From positions 682,001 to 746,000 of the forward strand of contig CALNYX010000017.1 in assembly GCA_942490925.1 (NCBI GenBank): DNA of 64,000 nt, read 5' to 3'. Under the pieces are notes generated by a model that saw only the letters and a program-made list of their open reading frames with translations, was not told the DNA's origin and did not search any database. Positions 24,560-33,374 of this stretch are shown one piece after another; within the stretch, counting starts at the first letter, position 1; each line of letters begins with the position of its first letter. The DNA is from CALNYX01 sp942490925 (GTDB lineage: Bacteria > Chlamydiota > Chlamydiia > Chlamydiales > JAAKFR01). The translations under genes and the position numbers were made by a program.

Positions 24560-26012
24560 AAAGAGTGCCTACGAACTTCACCAAGACTTCATCTCAGGCA
24601 AAGCTACGGCTGAAGAGATTACTAACTACTTCCTAAAACGGATCGACACGTTTGACCCTGAAGTTGGCGCATTTTTAAGTGTCTTTCATGAAAGAGCACG
24701 CAAAGCTGCTAAAGCTCTCGATGCTAAAAAAGCACGAGGAGAGAAGTGTGGCAAACTCGCTGGCGTTCCAATTGGGATCAAAGATAATATCCATGTCAAT
24801 GGTGAACTGACCACATGCGCCTCACACTTTTTGGAAAATTACCGTGCTGTTTTCGACGCAACAGTCACGCATTTAGTCGAAAAAGAAGATGCCATTGTTC
24901 TTGGTAAGCTCAATCTCGATGAATTTGCCATGGGCTCTTCAACTGAACACTCTGCGCTCAAAGAGACGCGCAACCCCTGGAATTTAGATTGTGTTCCTGG
25001 CGGCTCGTCGGGAGGCTCTTCCGCTGCTGTTGCTGCGCGCCTCTGTCCAATCACTTTTGGCAGCGACACAGGCGGCTCGGTTCGTCAGCCAGCTGCTTTT
25101 TGTGGAGTCGTTGGACTCAAGCCAACTTATGGACGCGTCTCGCGCTATGGCCTTGTCGCTTTTGGGTCATCGCTTGATCAGATCGGTCCCATGGCAGCCA
25201 CAACACAAGATATTGGAATGGTTATGGAAGTGATTGGGCAGCACGATCCTCATGATGCCACTACTCTCCCCGATCACCCTGATGATTATCTTTCGCAGTT
25301 CGATGGCATTGAAGGAAAGAGAGTGGGCGTCCCATGGAAATTTCTAGAAGACATGCCAAAAGAAGCACTTGCTCGCTTCGAAGAGGCGATCAAAGAGTTA
25401 GAAAATCTAGGCTGTGAGCTGGTTGATATTGAGCTTCCAACGCTCAAGCATTCGGTTGCAACCTACTACATCATTGCAACAGCAGAGGCGGCAACCAATC
25501 TTGCTCGTTTTGATGGCATTCGCTATGGCACACGCTCTAAAAATGCCAAGTCGCTCGAGCAAGTCTACGACATGTCACGCACTGAAGGATTTGGTTGGGA
25601 AGTAAAAAGCCGTATCCTGCTTGGAACCTACGTCCTTTGTTCTGGCTACCAAGATGCCTACTACAAGCAGGCGGCAAAAGTGCGCGTTAAGATGGTCGAT
25701 GAGTTTGACAAAGCTTTTGATACATGTGATGTGATTGCCACTCCCGTCTCTCCAATTGCAGCTTTCCCAAAAGGCGCTATTCAAGATCCTCTTGAGATGT
25801 ATTTGCAAGACATCTATACCATCGGTATCAACCTAGCCCGCCTTCCTGCAATCTCAGTTCCATGTGGTTTTAACTCTGAGAAAAAGCCATTTGGATTGCA
25901 ATTGATTGGACCGAGACGTTCTGATGCGCTTGTCTGTCGCATGAGCTATGCCTATGAAAAAGCGGCTCCTTTTGCTTCTGAAATCCCTTCACACTTTGAC
26001 AAGGAGGCATAA
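24552..26012 (+). CDS. gatA: Asp/Glu-tRNA amidotransferase subunit A
   Basis: Glutaminase subunit with the amidase-signature fold. Catalytic Ser-cis-Ser-Lys: Lys in GVPIGIKDNI (~residue 77), Ser in GGSSGGSSAAVAA (~150), and Ser in GSDTGGSVRQPAA (~175). Full length at 486 aa. Order C-A-B as in other chlamydiae, with an 8-bp overlap with gatC and gatB starting 1 bp after its stop. Confidence 0.96.
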   Translation: MYRKSAYELHQDFISGKATAEEITNYFLKRIDTFDPEVGAFLSVFHERARKAAKALDAKKARGEKCGKLAGVPIGIKDNIHVNGELTTCASHFLENYRAVFDATVTHLVEKEDAIVLGKLNLDEFAMGSSTEHSALKETRNPWNLDCVPGGSSGGSSAAVAARLCPITFGSDTGGSVRQPAAFCGVVGLKPTYGRVSRYGLVAFGSSLDQIGPMAATTQDIGMVMEVIGQHDPHDATTLPDHPDDYLSQFDGIEGKRVGVPWKFLEDMPKEALARFEEAIKELENLGCELVDIELPTLKHSVATYYIIATAEAATNLARFDGIRYGTRSKNAKSLEQVYDMSRTEGFGWEVKSRILLGTYVLCSGYQDAYYKQAAKVRVKMVDEFDKAFDTCDVIATPVSPIAAFPKGAIQDPLEMYLQDIYTIGINLARLPAISVPCGFNSEKKPFGLQLIGPRRSDALVCRMSYAYEKAAPFASEIPSHFDKEA

Positions 26013-26013
26013 A

Positions 26014-27462
26014 ATGGATCCTTCTGTACTTGCTGATTGGGATGTCATCATCGGGCTTGAAATTCACTGTGAACTCAACACCAAATCAAAACTCTTTAGC
26101 AGCGCACCCAACCGCTTTGGTGACGAGCCTAATACCAACATCACAGACGTGTGTACAGGTCAGCCTGGAACACTTCCTGTTCTGAACAAAGAGGCCGTTC
26201 GCAAAGCCGTTCTGTTTGGTTGTGCAATCGATGCTCAAATTGCACAGTACAGCCGCTTTGATCGCAAATCGTATTTCTATCCCGATAGCCCGCGCAATTT
26301 CCAGATCACTCAATTTGATATGCCGATTGTCATCGGAGGAAAAGTCACAGCCGATGTGGAAGGCAAAGAGATGACCTTTGCAGTCAACCGGGCCCATTTA
26401 GAAGATGATGCAGGCATGCTCAAACACTTCAATCAGTTTGCGGGTGTTGACTATAACCGCGCAGGTGTTCCTCTCATCGAAATTGTTTCTGAGCCCTGTT
26501 TATTCTCTGCCAAACAGGCTGTTGCCTATGCCACGGCAATCAAAGCAATTTTGCAATACCTCAATGTCTCTGATTGTAACATGGAAGAGGGCTCGCTTCG
26601 CATGGATGCCAATATCTCTGTACGTCCCAAAAATGAGACTGAGCTACGCAATAAGATTGAGATCAAAAACATGAACTCTTTTAACTTCCTTGGCATGGCC
26701 ATTGAAGCTGAGTACAAAAGACAAGTCAGAGCCTATCTTGCGCATGAAGAGATTCGACAAGCAACCTACCGTTGGGATCCAGAGCGTAAAGAGACCGTTT
26801 TGATGCGGGTTAAAGAGAGTGCCGATGACTATCGCTATTTCCTCGAGCCTGATCTCCCTCCTCTTATCCTCGAACAGGAATATGTCGAAAGCTTACGTCA
26901 AACCCTGCCAGAACTCCCCTTTGCACGTAAAAAACGTTACGTCTCCGATTTAAAGCTTCCTCAAGATGCCGCTGGTATTTTGGTGAATGAGAAGGCGCTT
27001 GCGGATTACTTTGAAGAGGGACTCAAAACGTGTTCGCACGCGAAGGCACTTGCGAACTGGATGATTGTTGAATTTGCAGGTCGCTACAAAGAGAGCGGTA
27101 AAAATGTTTGGAAAAGCGGAATTGCAGCTTCCAATATTGCTCAGCTCGTCAACATGATTCACGATGGCACAATCACTGGAAAGATCGCAAAGAGAGTCGC
27201 TGATGAGATGGTGACTCAACCTGAAAAAGAGCCAAATGCAATTGTCAAAGCCAACCCCGAATATCAACCTGTGAGTGATGAAGGGGAAATTGAAGCAATT
27301 GTTGATCAAGTGCTTGCTGCCAATGCACAATCGATTGAAGATTACAGAAATGGAAAAGAGAAAGCTTTGGCTTATCTAGTGGGTCAAGTCATGAAAGCAA
27401 CACGTGGAAAAGCCTCTCCAGCTGTGGTCAATCGACTTCTCAATAAGAAAATAAACGGTTAG
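26014..27462 (+). CDS. gatB: Asp/Glu-tRNA amidotransferase subunit B
   Basis: tRNA-binding kinase/transamidase subunit. Start MDPSVLADWDVIIGLEIH is preceded by AAGGAGG, and other upstream ATGs lie in gatA. Visible: GLEIHCELNTKSKLFSSAPN, LPVLNKEAV, RKSYFYPDSPRNFQI(T)Q, HLEDDAGML, NRAGVPLIEIVSEP and YRYFLEPDLPP. The C-terminal YqeY-like tail (YLVGQVMKATRGKASP) is intact. Length 482 aa, normal. Confidence 0.96.
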   Translation: MDPSVLADWDVIIGLEIHCELNTKSKLFSSAPNRFGDEPNTNITDVCTGQPGTLPVLNKEAVRKAVLFGCAIDAQIAQYSRFDRKSYFYPDSPRNFQITQFDMPIVIGGKVTADVEGKEMTFAVNRAHLEDDAGMLKHFNQFAGVDYNRAGVPLIEIVSEPCLFSAKQAVAYATAIKAILQYLNVSDCNMEEGSLRMDANISVRPKNETELRNKIEIKNMNSFNFLGMAIEAEYKRQVRAYLAHEEIRQATYRWDPERKETVLMRVKESADDYRYFLEPDLPPLILEQEYVESLRQTLPELPFARKKRYVSDLKLPQDAAGILVNEKALADYFEEGLKTCSHAKALANWMIVEFAGRYKESGKNVWKSGIAASNIAQLVNMIHDGTITGKIAKRVADEMVTQPEKEPNAIVKANPEYQPVSDEGEIEAIVDQVLAANAQSIEDYRNGKEKALAYLVGQVMKATRGKASPAVVNRLLNKKING

Positions 27463-27469
27463 TTTTAGA

Positions 27470-28030
27470 TTAGTAGCTTCTTGAAGGGCGACGGTGCATG
27501 GTGCTTGTCACAGACTTCTCTTCTGGCTCAAAAAGTATTTTTGGAATTTGAGTTCCTGCGACTCCTAGAAAGGCTAATGCCATAAAGGGAGCGAGAATAC
27601 TCTGTGATGAGAATGTTGCATGGACAAATCCAGGGCTATAGGTATGAGCTAGAAGCGCTGCTGTAGCCGCTCCAAATGCCAGAAGTCCAACGACTTTAAC
27701 AGCCGTTACGATCTGCTTGCGCTTCTTCTCTGGCACTCTTTCAAGAGCCTTCATCAGCACAAAACCGACACCTCCACCCAGAAGACCCACTCCTATCAAG
27801 AAGAAGGGTGCATTTCCAAGGTCAAATGCAAAATGCGACATTCCACCAGGGATTACCCCCATCATATAGAGAGAAGCGCCTAGTACGACAAGTCCAATAG
27901 CACTTGCAGCGCAGCCAACAATAGCAGTGCGAAGCGCCTCAGTACGCTTATCTGGGGCATCGTCGATCCACCTAAAAGGCTTACTCGCCAAATCTCCCAT
28001 CGGTCCTGTAACCTTATCCATCATTCCCAT
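27470..28030 (-). CDS. Membrane protein of unknown function, 186 aa
   Basis: Four hydrophobic helices in two pairs (about 35-60, 70-95, 107-128, 138-158), with a basic tail rich in Arg and Ser (MHRRPSRSY). There is no cleavable signal. Paired helices make it a possible Inc-like protein. It follows a similar 149-aa membrane protein gene on the same strand, but has its own promoter between them. Confidence 0.65.
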   Translation of the reverse strand: MGMMDKVTGPMGDLASKPFRWIDDAPDKRTEALRTAIVGCAASAIGLVVLGASLYMMGVIPGGMSHFAFDLGNAPFFLIGVGLLGGGVGFVLMKALERVPEKKRKQIVTAVKVVGLLAFGAATAALLAHTYSPGFVHATFSSQSILAPFMALAFLGVAGTQIPKILFEPEEKSVTSTMHRRPSRSY

Positions 28031-28036
28031 ACAACC

Positions 28037-28065
28037 ATTATAAAGGAATTTTTATTAAGATTCAA
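28037..28065 (-). promoter_or_regulatory. Promoter of the 186-aa membrane protein gene
   Basis: On the minus strand: TTGAAT, exactly 17 bp, then TATAAT ending 6 nt before the ATG at 28030. This is the best sigma70/sigma66-type promoter I see in the window and predicts a leaderless mRNA. Confidence 0.6.
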
Positions 28066-28076
28066 TGAGTAAGAGG

Positions 28077-28526
28077 TTAAGATTCAATAGGTTTAGGGAG
28101 GTGCTCCACTGGGTCAGAGACCCGAGAGACGTGAATTGCGATGCTAGCAGCGCACCCTAGGATAATCAGACTAGCCCCTGTTCTGAGGTCAAAATAGAAA
28201 CCTGTAAGGCTCAAAAAGGCCAGAATCCCAGCTGTTGCCAAGAGGGTAAAAGCCCAGGCTGCAAGCCATTTTTTCCCCTCAGTAGGCTCGCCTCTAAAGA
28301 ATTTAACCGAGGCAATAATCGGCTTGGCAATCAAGCCAACGACAGCAAAAATAGGGAGCAAGAAAGGTTTTGCTGCTCCCCCCAAGAAGTTAGCTGTGAC
28401 CATAGTGATCCGAGCAGCCAACGGATAATCCGTGTAAAATTTGTGAACCCGATCACTATGCTTAACGGCATAACCAATGGGATCGTACCAATCATTTGAA
28501 AGCTCAAGACCTGCTGCTAATGTCAT
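28077..28526 (-). CDS. Membrane protein of unknown function, 149 aa
   Basis: An N-terminal hydrophilic ~35 residues (NDWYDPIGYAVKHSD) is followed by three or four helices (about 43-68, 84-105, 109-135). No homologue recognised; could be Inc-like or an inner-membrane protein. A TATAAT on the minus strand (28536-28541) ends 9 nt before the ATG, again with no ribosome site. Confidence 0.6.
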   Translation of the reverse strand: MTLAAGLELSNDWYDPIGYAVKHSDRVHKFYTDYPLAARITMVTANFLGGAAKPFLLPIFAVVGLIAKPIIASVKFFRGEPTEGKKWLAAWAFTLLATAGILAFLSLTGFYFDLRTGASLIILGCAASIAIHVSRVSDPVEHLPKPIES

Positions 28527-28558
28527 AGGTTGAGGATTATACGGGTTGAGCTTATTCC

Positions 28559-30712
28559 CTAAAAGGAGATTTTGAAGATCAGGGTGGCAAGTGGAGGCAC
28601 TTGGATTGTAACCCCTTCTTTTTCAGGAGATAGAGAGCCATTTTTTACTCCTGATCCGCCATACTTTTGCTCATCAGAATTGAATACTTCTTCGACCTCC
28701 TTGAGAGAGGCGAGCTTTATAAAGTAATTTTGATGCGCTTGAGGCGTAAAATTGTGCAGGCAAAGTAGTTCTCCGTTGCTTCCTTTTCTGCGGTAACTGA
28801 TGATACTATTGTCAGCATCAGAAAAATCGACCCACTCAAAGCCTGTAAAATCAAAGTCATTTTCCCATAGAGCTGAATGATTCAGATAGAAATGGTTGAT
28901 CTCTTTGGCAAGGCGTTGCGTTCCAGAATGAATCGGATATTGCAGCAGGTGCCAATGGAGCTCCTCTTTGACATTCCACTCATTCCACTGTCCGATCTCG
29001 CCACCCATGAAGAGAAATTTCTTCCCAGGCTGACAGATTTGGTAGGTCAACAAGAGGCGAAGGTTGGCAAATTTCTGCTCATACTCCCCTGGCATTTTGG
29101 AGAGCAGACTCCCCTTGCCATGCACCACTTCATCATGCGAAAGCGGGAGCACAAATTGCTCTGAAAAAGCGTAAAGCAACCCGAAGGTCAACTCTTTTTG
29201 ATGATAGTGGCGATAAAGCATATCTCTATGCAAGTAGTTGAGTGAGTCGTGCATCCAACCCATATTCCACTTCAAATCAAAGCCAAGTCCACCCCACTTG
29301 GGAGATTTGGTGACACCAGAAAATGAAGTTGACTCTTCAGCAATCATCAATGCATTAGGGAATTTCTCATGGACGATCGAGTTGAGATGTTTGAGAAATT
29401 CGATTGCTTCTAGATTCTCCTTCCCGCCAAATTCGTTGGGAATCCAATTCCCCTCTTGCCGCCCATAGTCTAAGTAGAGCATTGAGGCAACGGCATCAAC
29501 GCGCAACCCATCGACATGCATCTTCTCAAACCAGAAGAGAGCATTAGCGATCAAAAAGTTGGAAACCTCTTTGCGGCCATAGTTGAAAATCAACGTGTTC
29601 CAATGGGGATGATATCCCTGTCTTGGATCAGCATGCTCATAAAGCGCTGTCCCATCAAAGCGGGCAAGGGAGTGTCCATCCGAAGGGAAGTGGGCTGGCA
29701 CCCAATCTAGAATGACACCAATCCCGCTTTGATGCAGGTGATCGACAAAAAATTGAAACTCTTCTGGTGATCCATAGCGACATGTCACCGCATAAAAACC
29801 TGTTACCTGATAACCCCACGACTCATCAAGCGGATGCTCCTCAAGCGGCATCACCTCGACATGGGTATAGCCCATCTCTTTACAGTAGCCTGCCAGTTCA
29901 ACTGCCAACTCTTTGTAGTTCAAGTGATGTCCATGCTTCAACTTCCACGAACCGAGATGTACCTCATAGATATTGATCGGAGCTTTCAACTCCCCACGTT
30001 TTGAAAGCCACTTCTCATCACTCCACTCAAAGGAATCAACACTTGCTGCAACAGAAGCTGTTAGCGGACGATATTCACTTGCAAAAGCGTAAGGATCAGA
30101 CTTGAGAACAATCTCTCCCTGCTGCGCTTTGATCTCAAATTTATAGCGCTCTCCCAATGTCAATCCTGGGACAAATAGCTCCCAGACCCCCGACTTACCA
30201 AGTGCGCGCATCGGATTGACCCGCCCATCCCAAAAGTTGAAGTCAGCAACAAGTGAAACACGCATCGCACTCGGAGCCCAAACAGCAAAAAGAAGACCTT
30301 TAACGCCTTCGTGTTCAATTTCATGTGCGCCCAGACGCTCAAATAGCTCATAATGCACACCATTAGAAAAGAGATGAAAATCCATCTCTCCCCAAGTGGA
30401 TGAAAAAGCGTAAGGGTCGTGCGCTTTTAATCCATTTTGGTGGTAGATTTGATAGCTCTCTTTTTCGATATTTGAATCGACAATCAGATCAAAAATTCCT
30501 GCTTCATGAATCTTCCGCGCTGGCACAATCTCCTCAGCAACATCGAGATAGATCTCTTGAGCACCAGGGCGATAGAGGCGAATGACTCTCTTCTCATCGA
30601 AAAAAGGGTGGAGACCTAAAATGGCATGAGGGTCCCAATGCTCGCCATAAAGCAAACGGCGCATCTCTGAGAGAAATGCCGGATCTGATCCGTGAAGTTC
30701 TTCGAGTAGCAT
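28559..30712 (-). CDS. glgB: 1,4-alpha-glucan branching enzyme
   Basis: Adds alpha-1,6 branches to glycogen. Residues ~1-110 form a CBM48-like N1 module and ~115-220 a second (AVWAPSAMRVSLVADFNFWDG). The GH13 barrel follows with DWVPAHFPSDGH, DGLRVDAVASMLY (nucleophile Asp), AEESTSF (acid Glu) and LSHDEVVHGKGSL. The C-terminal beta domain closes it. 717 aa, normal. It follows the CT865-like gene by 9 bp, the same pair as in Chlamydia. Confidence 0.96.
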   Translation of the reverse strand: MLLEELHGSDPAFLSEMRRLLYGEHWDPHAILGLHPFFDEKRVIRLYRPGAQEIYLDVAEEIVPARKIHEAGIFDLIVDSNIEKESYQIYHQNGLKAHDPYAFSSTWGEMDFHLFSNGVHYELFERLGAHEIEHEGVKGLLFAVWAPSAMRVSLVADFNFWDGRVNPMRALGKSGVWELFVPGLTLGERYKFEIKAQQGEIVLKSDPYAFASEYRPLTASVAASVDSFEWSDEKWLSKRGELKAPINIYEVHLGSWKLKHGHHLNYKELAVELAGYCKEMGYTHVEVMPLEEHPLDESWGYQVTGFYAVTCRYGSPEEFQFFVDHLHQSGIGVILDWVPAHFPSDGHSLARFDGTALYEHADPRQGYHPHWNTLIFNYGRKEVSNFLIANALFWFEKMHVDGLRVDAVASMLYLDYGRQEGNWIPNEFGGKENLEAIEFLKHLNSIVHEKFPNALMIAEESTSFSGVTKSPKWGGLGFDLKWNMGWMHDSLNYLHRDMLYRHYHQKELTFGLLYAFSEQFVLPLSHDEVVHGKGSLLSKMPGEYEQKFANLRLLLTYQICQPGKKFLFMGGEIGQWNEWNVKEELHWHLLQYPIHSGTQRLAKEINHFYLNHSALWENDFDFTGFEWVDFSDADNSIISYRRKGSNGELLCLHNFTPQAHQNYFIKLASLKEVEEVFNSDEQKYGGSGVKNGSLSPEKEGVTIQVPPLATLIFKISF

Positions 30713-30721
30713 CAGCCCAAA

Positions 30722-31642
30722 CTATTTTTGAAACTGATCCAATAAATACGTGGTATCGGAATTAATTTCTATAGCTTCACCACAAGAAACAAAATGCTTT
30801 TGAAAACGGAAGCGTTTCAATGCTGGTGGAAAGCGCAATTGCAATTGACCCGAACGCTCAGCATGGAGATGCACACGACGTAGCTGTTTTTTGCTCCATT
30901 CAAAGTCGAGATGACCCAGAGAGAAAGGAATATGCGTCATCCTCCCTGAGAAAAACTCAGGCGGCAAATTCGGCAGAAAATGCACACCCTTTTCAGTTGT
31001 ATTTACAAATAGAGAGCGAATTAAACGCGCTCCCTCTTGCAACAAATAGAATGGTGAAAGGTCAGACTCTCCTTCTGGTGCAATCCCTTGATACTGATCA
31101 TCAAATGTGCGTGGCACCATCTGATGGTGAAAGCCTGCCAAAAAGAGCTTTTGAAACTCAGCCAAAATCTTTTCAGGGCGATGCGCCTCAATTGCCTGCT
31201 CACACCCCTGAAGCAGTGTAAACATTCCAACAGGCTCGATTTTTACCTCAGGCAGTTGCAACAACTGACCAAGCCTAAGCCATATAGGAAAAATCTCTCG
31301 AAAATCTGCGCGACGCCTCACTTGCTCCCATTCGGGCTTTTTGTGAATGCCCATTGCAAGCCGCTCATGTTCAACAATGATCGGTCGCTTCTTTGTCAAC
31401 TCTAACGAAGGAAGTAGGTGATAACTATAAGCATCGGTGAAAATTGTGATGCATTCACGCTCCAAATCTTGCGTGACTGTGAAATTCTTCAGTGGCCCCT
31501 TCTCAATCAAGATCAACTCTCGACCAGCAATATGAATACGTGTTGGAAAAACTTGTGCAACATGCTCTGTTCCAGGAACAAGAACTTTTACTCCTGGTTC
31601 ATGTGAAAAAGGTCTAAGACGCGCAGCAATAGAGATCTTCAT
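30722..31642 (-). CDS. CT865-like protein, possible glycan-related C-terminal domain
   Basis: Conserved chlamydial protein found next to glgB. The start is taken at MKISIAARLRP (31642); it overlaps the end of the MtaB-like gene by 29 bp. Residues ~200-300 read HFLPNLPPEFFSGRM, then GHLDFEWSKKQLRRVHLHA and RLRF-like strands. This is similar to the C-terminal beta-sandwich of GH95/GH65-type proteins (LLPALP..W.SG...). No catalytic Glu/Asp is identifiable, so an enzymatic role is not shown. Pairing with glgB suggests glycogen metabolism (inference). Confidence 0.7.
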   Translation of the reverse strand: MKISIAARLRPFSHEPGVKVLVPGTEHVAQVFPTRIHIAGRELILIEKGPLKNFTVTQDLERECITIFTDAYSYHLLPSLELTKKRPIIVEHERLAMGIHKKPEWEQVRRRADFREIFPIWLRLGQLLQLPEVKIEPVGMFTLLQGCEQAIEAHRPEKILAEFQKLFLAGFHHQMVPRTFDDQYQGIAPEGESDLSPFYLLQEGARLIRSLFVNTTEKGVHFLPNLPPEFFSGRMTHIPFSLGHLDFEWSKKQLRRVHLHAERSGQLQLRFPPALKRFRFQKHFVSCGEAIEINSDTTYLLDQFQK

Positions 31643-32828
31643 GAATTCCAATCAGTCCTTTAGGGGTATTTTCAGTCAACTTGACCCGAATGATTTCATT
31701 TGCTCGATGCTTGATCTCAACGGGCAGAAAATGCTCTGTATGCCCACCTTCCCCGCTTTCAGTCAGCACATCGCACGTACGCCCCACAAATTGCTCACGC
31801 AACTCAAAGGCGACCTTCTCAGCCTCCCGAAGCAGTCTTTGACGCCTACTCTCAATCACTTCTGCCGGAAGTTGCTCGAAAAGCGCAGCCTTCGTCCGCT
31901 CCCGTGGGGAGTAGGGAAACATATGCACCTTGGCAAACTTCACCTCGCGCATCACTTCGAGTGTCTCTTCAAAATCTCTCTCCGTTTCCCCTGGGAAACC
32001 GACAATCAGATCTGTTGTAAACGTGAAATCTGCGCTCGCCTGCTTCAATCTCTGCACACTGTCCAAAAACATCTGACGTGTGTACTTCCGATTCATGCGC
32101 TTGAGCACAACATTCGAGCCAGCCTGCAATACCAGATGCATCGAATGACACGTTGTCCGACCATTCACAATGACATTCAAAAGACGATCATCCACCTCAT
32201 CTGGATCGATTGAAGAGAGTCTAAGCCGCTGCAAACCTTCGATCTGATCGACCTCTTGCATCAGATCGGCAAGACCATCTTCATAATCGCCCACATTGAT
32301 GCCCGTGATCACAACCTCTTTATATCCCTGATTGACAAGACCTTTCACCTCTTTGACAACAGCTGCAATTGGCTTAGATCGCGAGCGACCCCGGACATAG
32401 GGAATGATGCAGTAGGTACAAAAAGAGTTGCACCCATCTTGTACCTTCACAAAGGCGCGTGTATGCGCTTCGAAGTTTTTAATCGAGAATTCAGGCACAT
32501 CCTCTTCAGGAAAGAGCGCTTGAACTAGCTGCTCTTTCTCCTGATTTGGGATTACCTTTAGATTCCCCTCACTTTTCACGCGGTCTGACATGCAGCCTGT
32601 GACAACCAGTTTAGTGCCAGGATTTTCCCTCTCTAACCGTCGAATTTGATGACGTGAACTACTATCAGCAGAAGCTGTCACAGTACAGGTATTGACGATG
32701 CATAAATCAGCCGTCTCCCCCGCTTTAGCCTCGACATACCCAAGCCCAAGCAACTGATCTCTATAGGCTTGACTCTCATACTGATTGGTTCGACAGCCAA
32801 GCGTGGCAATCTTAAATTTCTTTTTCAT
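31614..32828 (-). CDS. mtaB: MiaB-like methylthiotransferase, MtaB type
   Basis: Radical-SAM methylthiotransferase, probably modifying t6A37 of tRNA to ms2t6A. UPF0004 N-domain with three cluster Cys (TLGCRTNQYES, VNTCTVT, VTGCMS), the radical-SAM CxxxCxxC in GCNSFCTYCIIP, VITGINVGDY, and a C-terminal TRAM-like domain (VGRTCDVLTE). 'TLGCRTNQ' and 'SADSSSRHQIRR' fit MtaB better than MiaB or RimO. An alternative ATG lies 18 nt upstream (32846). Confidence 0.88.
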   Translation of the reverse strand: MKKKFKIATLGCRTNQYESQAYRDQLLGLGYVEAKAGETADLCIVNTCTVTASADSSSRHQIRRLERENPGTKLVVTGCMSDRVKSEGNLKVIPNQEKEQLVQALFPEEDVPEFSIKNFEAHTRAFVKVQDGCNSFCTYCIIPYVRGRSRSKPIAAVVKEVKGLVNQGYKEVVITGINVGDYEDGLADLMQEVDQIEGLQRLRLSSIDPDEVDDRLLNVIVNGRTTCHSMHLVLQAGSNVVLKRMNRKYTRQMFLDSVQRLKQASADFTFTTDLIVGFPGETERDFEETLEVMREVKFAKVHMFPYSPRERTKAALFEQLPAEVIESRRQRLLREAEKVAFELREQFVGRTCDVLTESGEGGHTEHFLPVEIKHRANEIIRVKLTENTPKGLIGIHEDLYCCAS

Positions 32829-32910
32829 GGGGGGAGATGATACCATTTACCGGAAATAAAGCCACAAAATCGTGTCGGATAGTGGAGTAGATTTGGGAAA
32901 TCGTTTCGAA

Positions 32911-32932
32911 GCTCATATTTTTAAATATGAGC
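32911..32932. repeat. Perfect inverted repeat between small gene and mtaB
   Basis: GCTCATATTT-tt-AAATATGAGC, 10-bp arms, followed on the plus strand by gaaaaagg. It could act as a terminator for the 74-aa gene or an operator for mtaB; not decided. Confidence 0.4.
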
Positions 32933-33025
32933 GAAAAAGGATTTGGCAAAGATGCTGCACTAAACGACTCGAGTTTAAAGCTTTATTTTTGATAAATGGT
33001 ATACTGACAGAAACAGGGGCTAAAG

Positions 33026-33250
33026 TCAATGTTTGCGCTTGCGCCGTTTTTCGGGATGTTCTTTCAGATATCCCTCATAAGCACGGAAGGCAGAATCGAT
33101 CGTACTTGGACGTAGATTTGTAAGTTCGATAACCCGTTTATCACTGAGAACAAGCGCAAGCTTGTTGTTCAAAAGGCGCAGAGACTCGACATCATCCCAA
33201 GCAACTTCCTCATTTGAACTTATTTCGAGTTTTTTGTTTGTTATTTTCAT
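33026..33250 (-). CDS. Small hypothetical protein, 74 aa
   Basis: A soluble 74-residue protein with a beta-rich start (VAWDDVESLRLLNNKLALVLSDKRVIEL), a helix, and a very basic tail (EKRRKRKH). The charge pattern looks protein-like and the gene fills a gap of otherwise plain sequence. No family recognised; the N-terminal part resembles PH-like small domains only in pattern. Confidence 0.5.
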   Translation of the reverse strand: MKITNKKLEISSNEEVAWDDVESLRLLNNKLALVLSDKRVIELTNLRPSTIDSAFRAYEGYLKEHPEKRRKRKH

Positions 33251-33374
33251 ATAATAAACAGTTAATTCCTGTTTATATGACTATAATTACAAACTTATTT
33301 ATTTAGCAAATTTTTATTTATATAAATAAATCTACTTAATACTGTCTTAATATCCAAATGTTAAAATTATTGGT

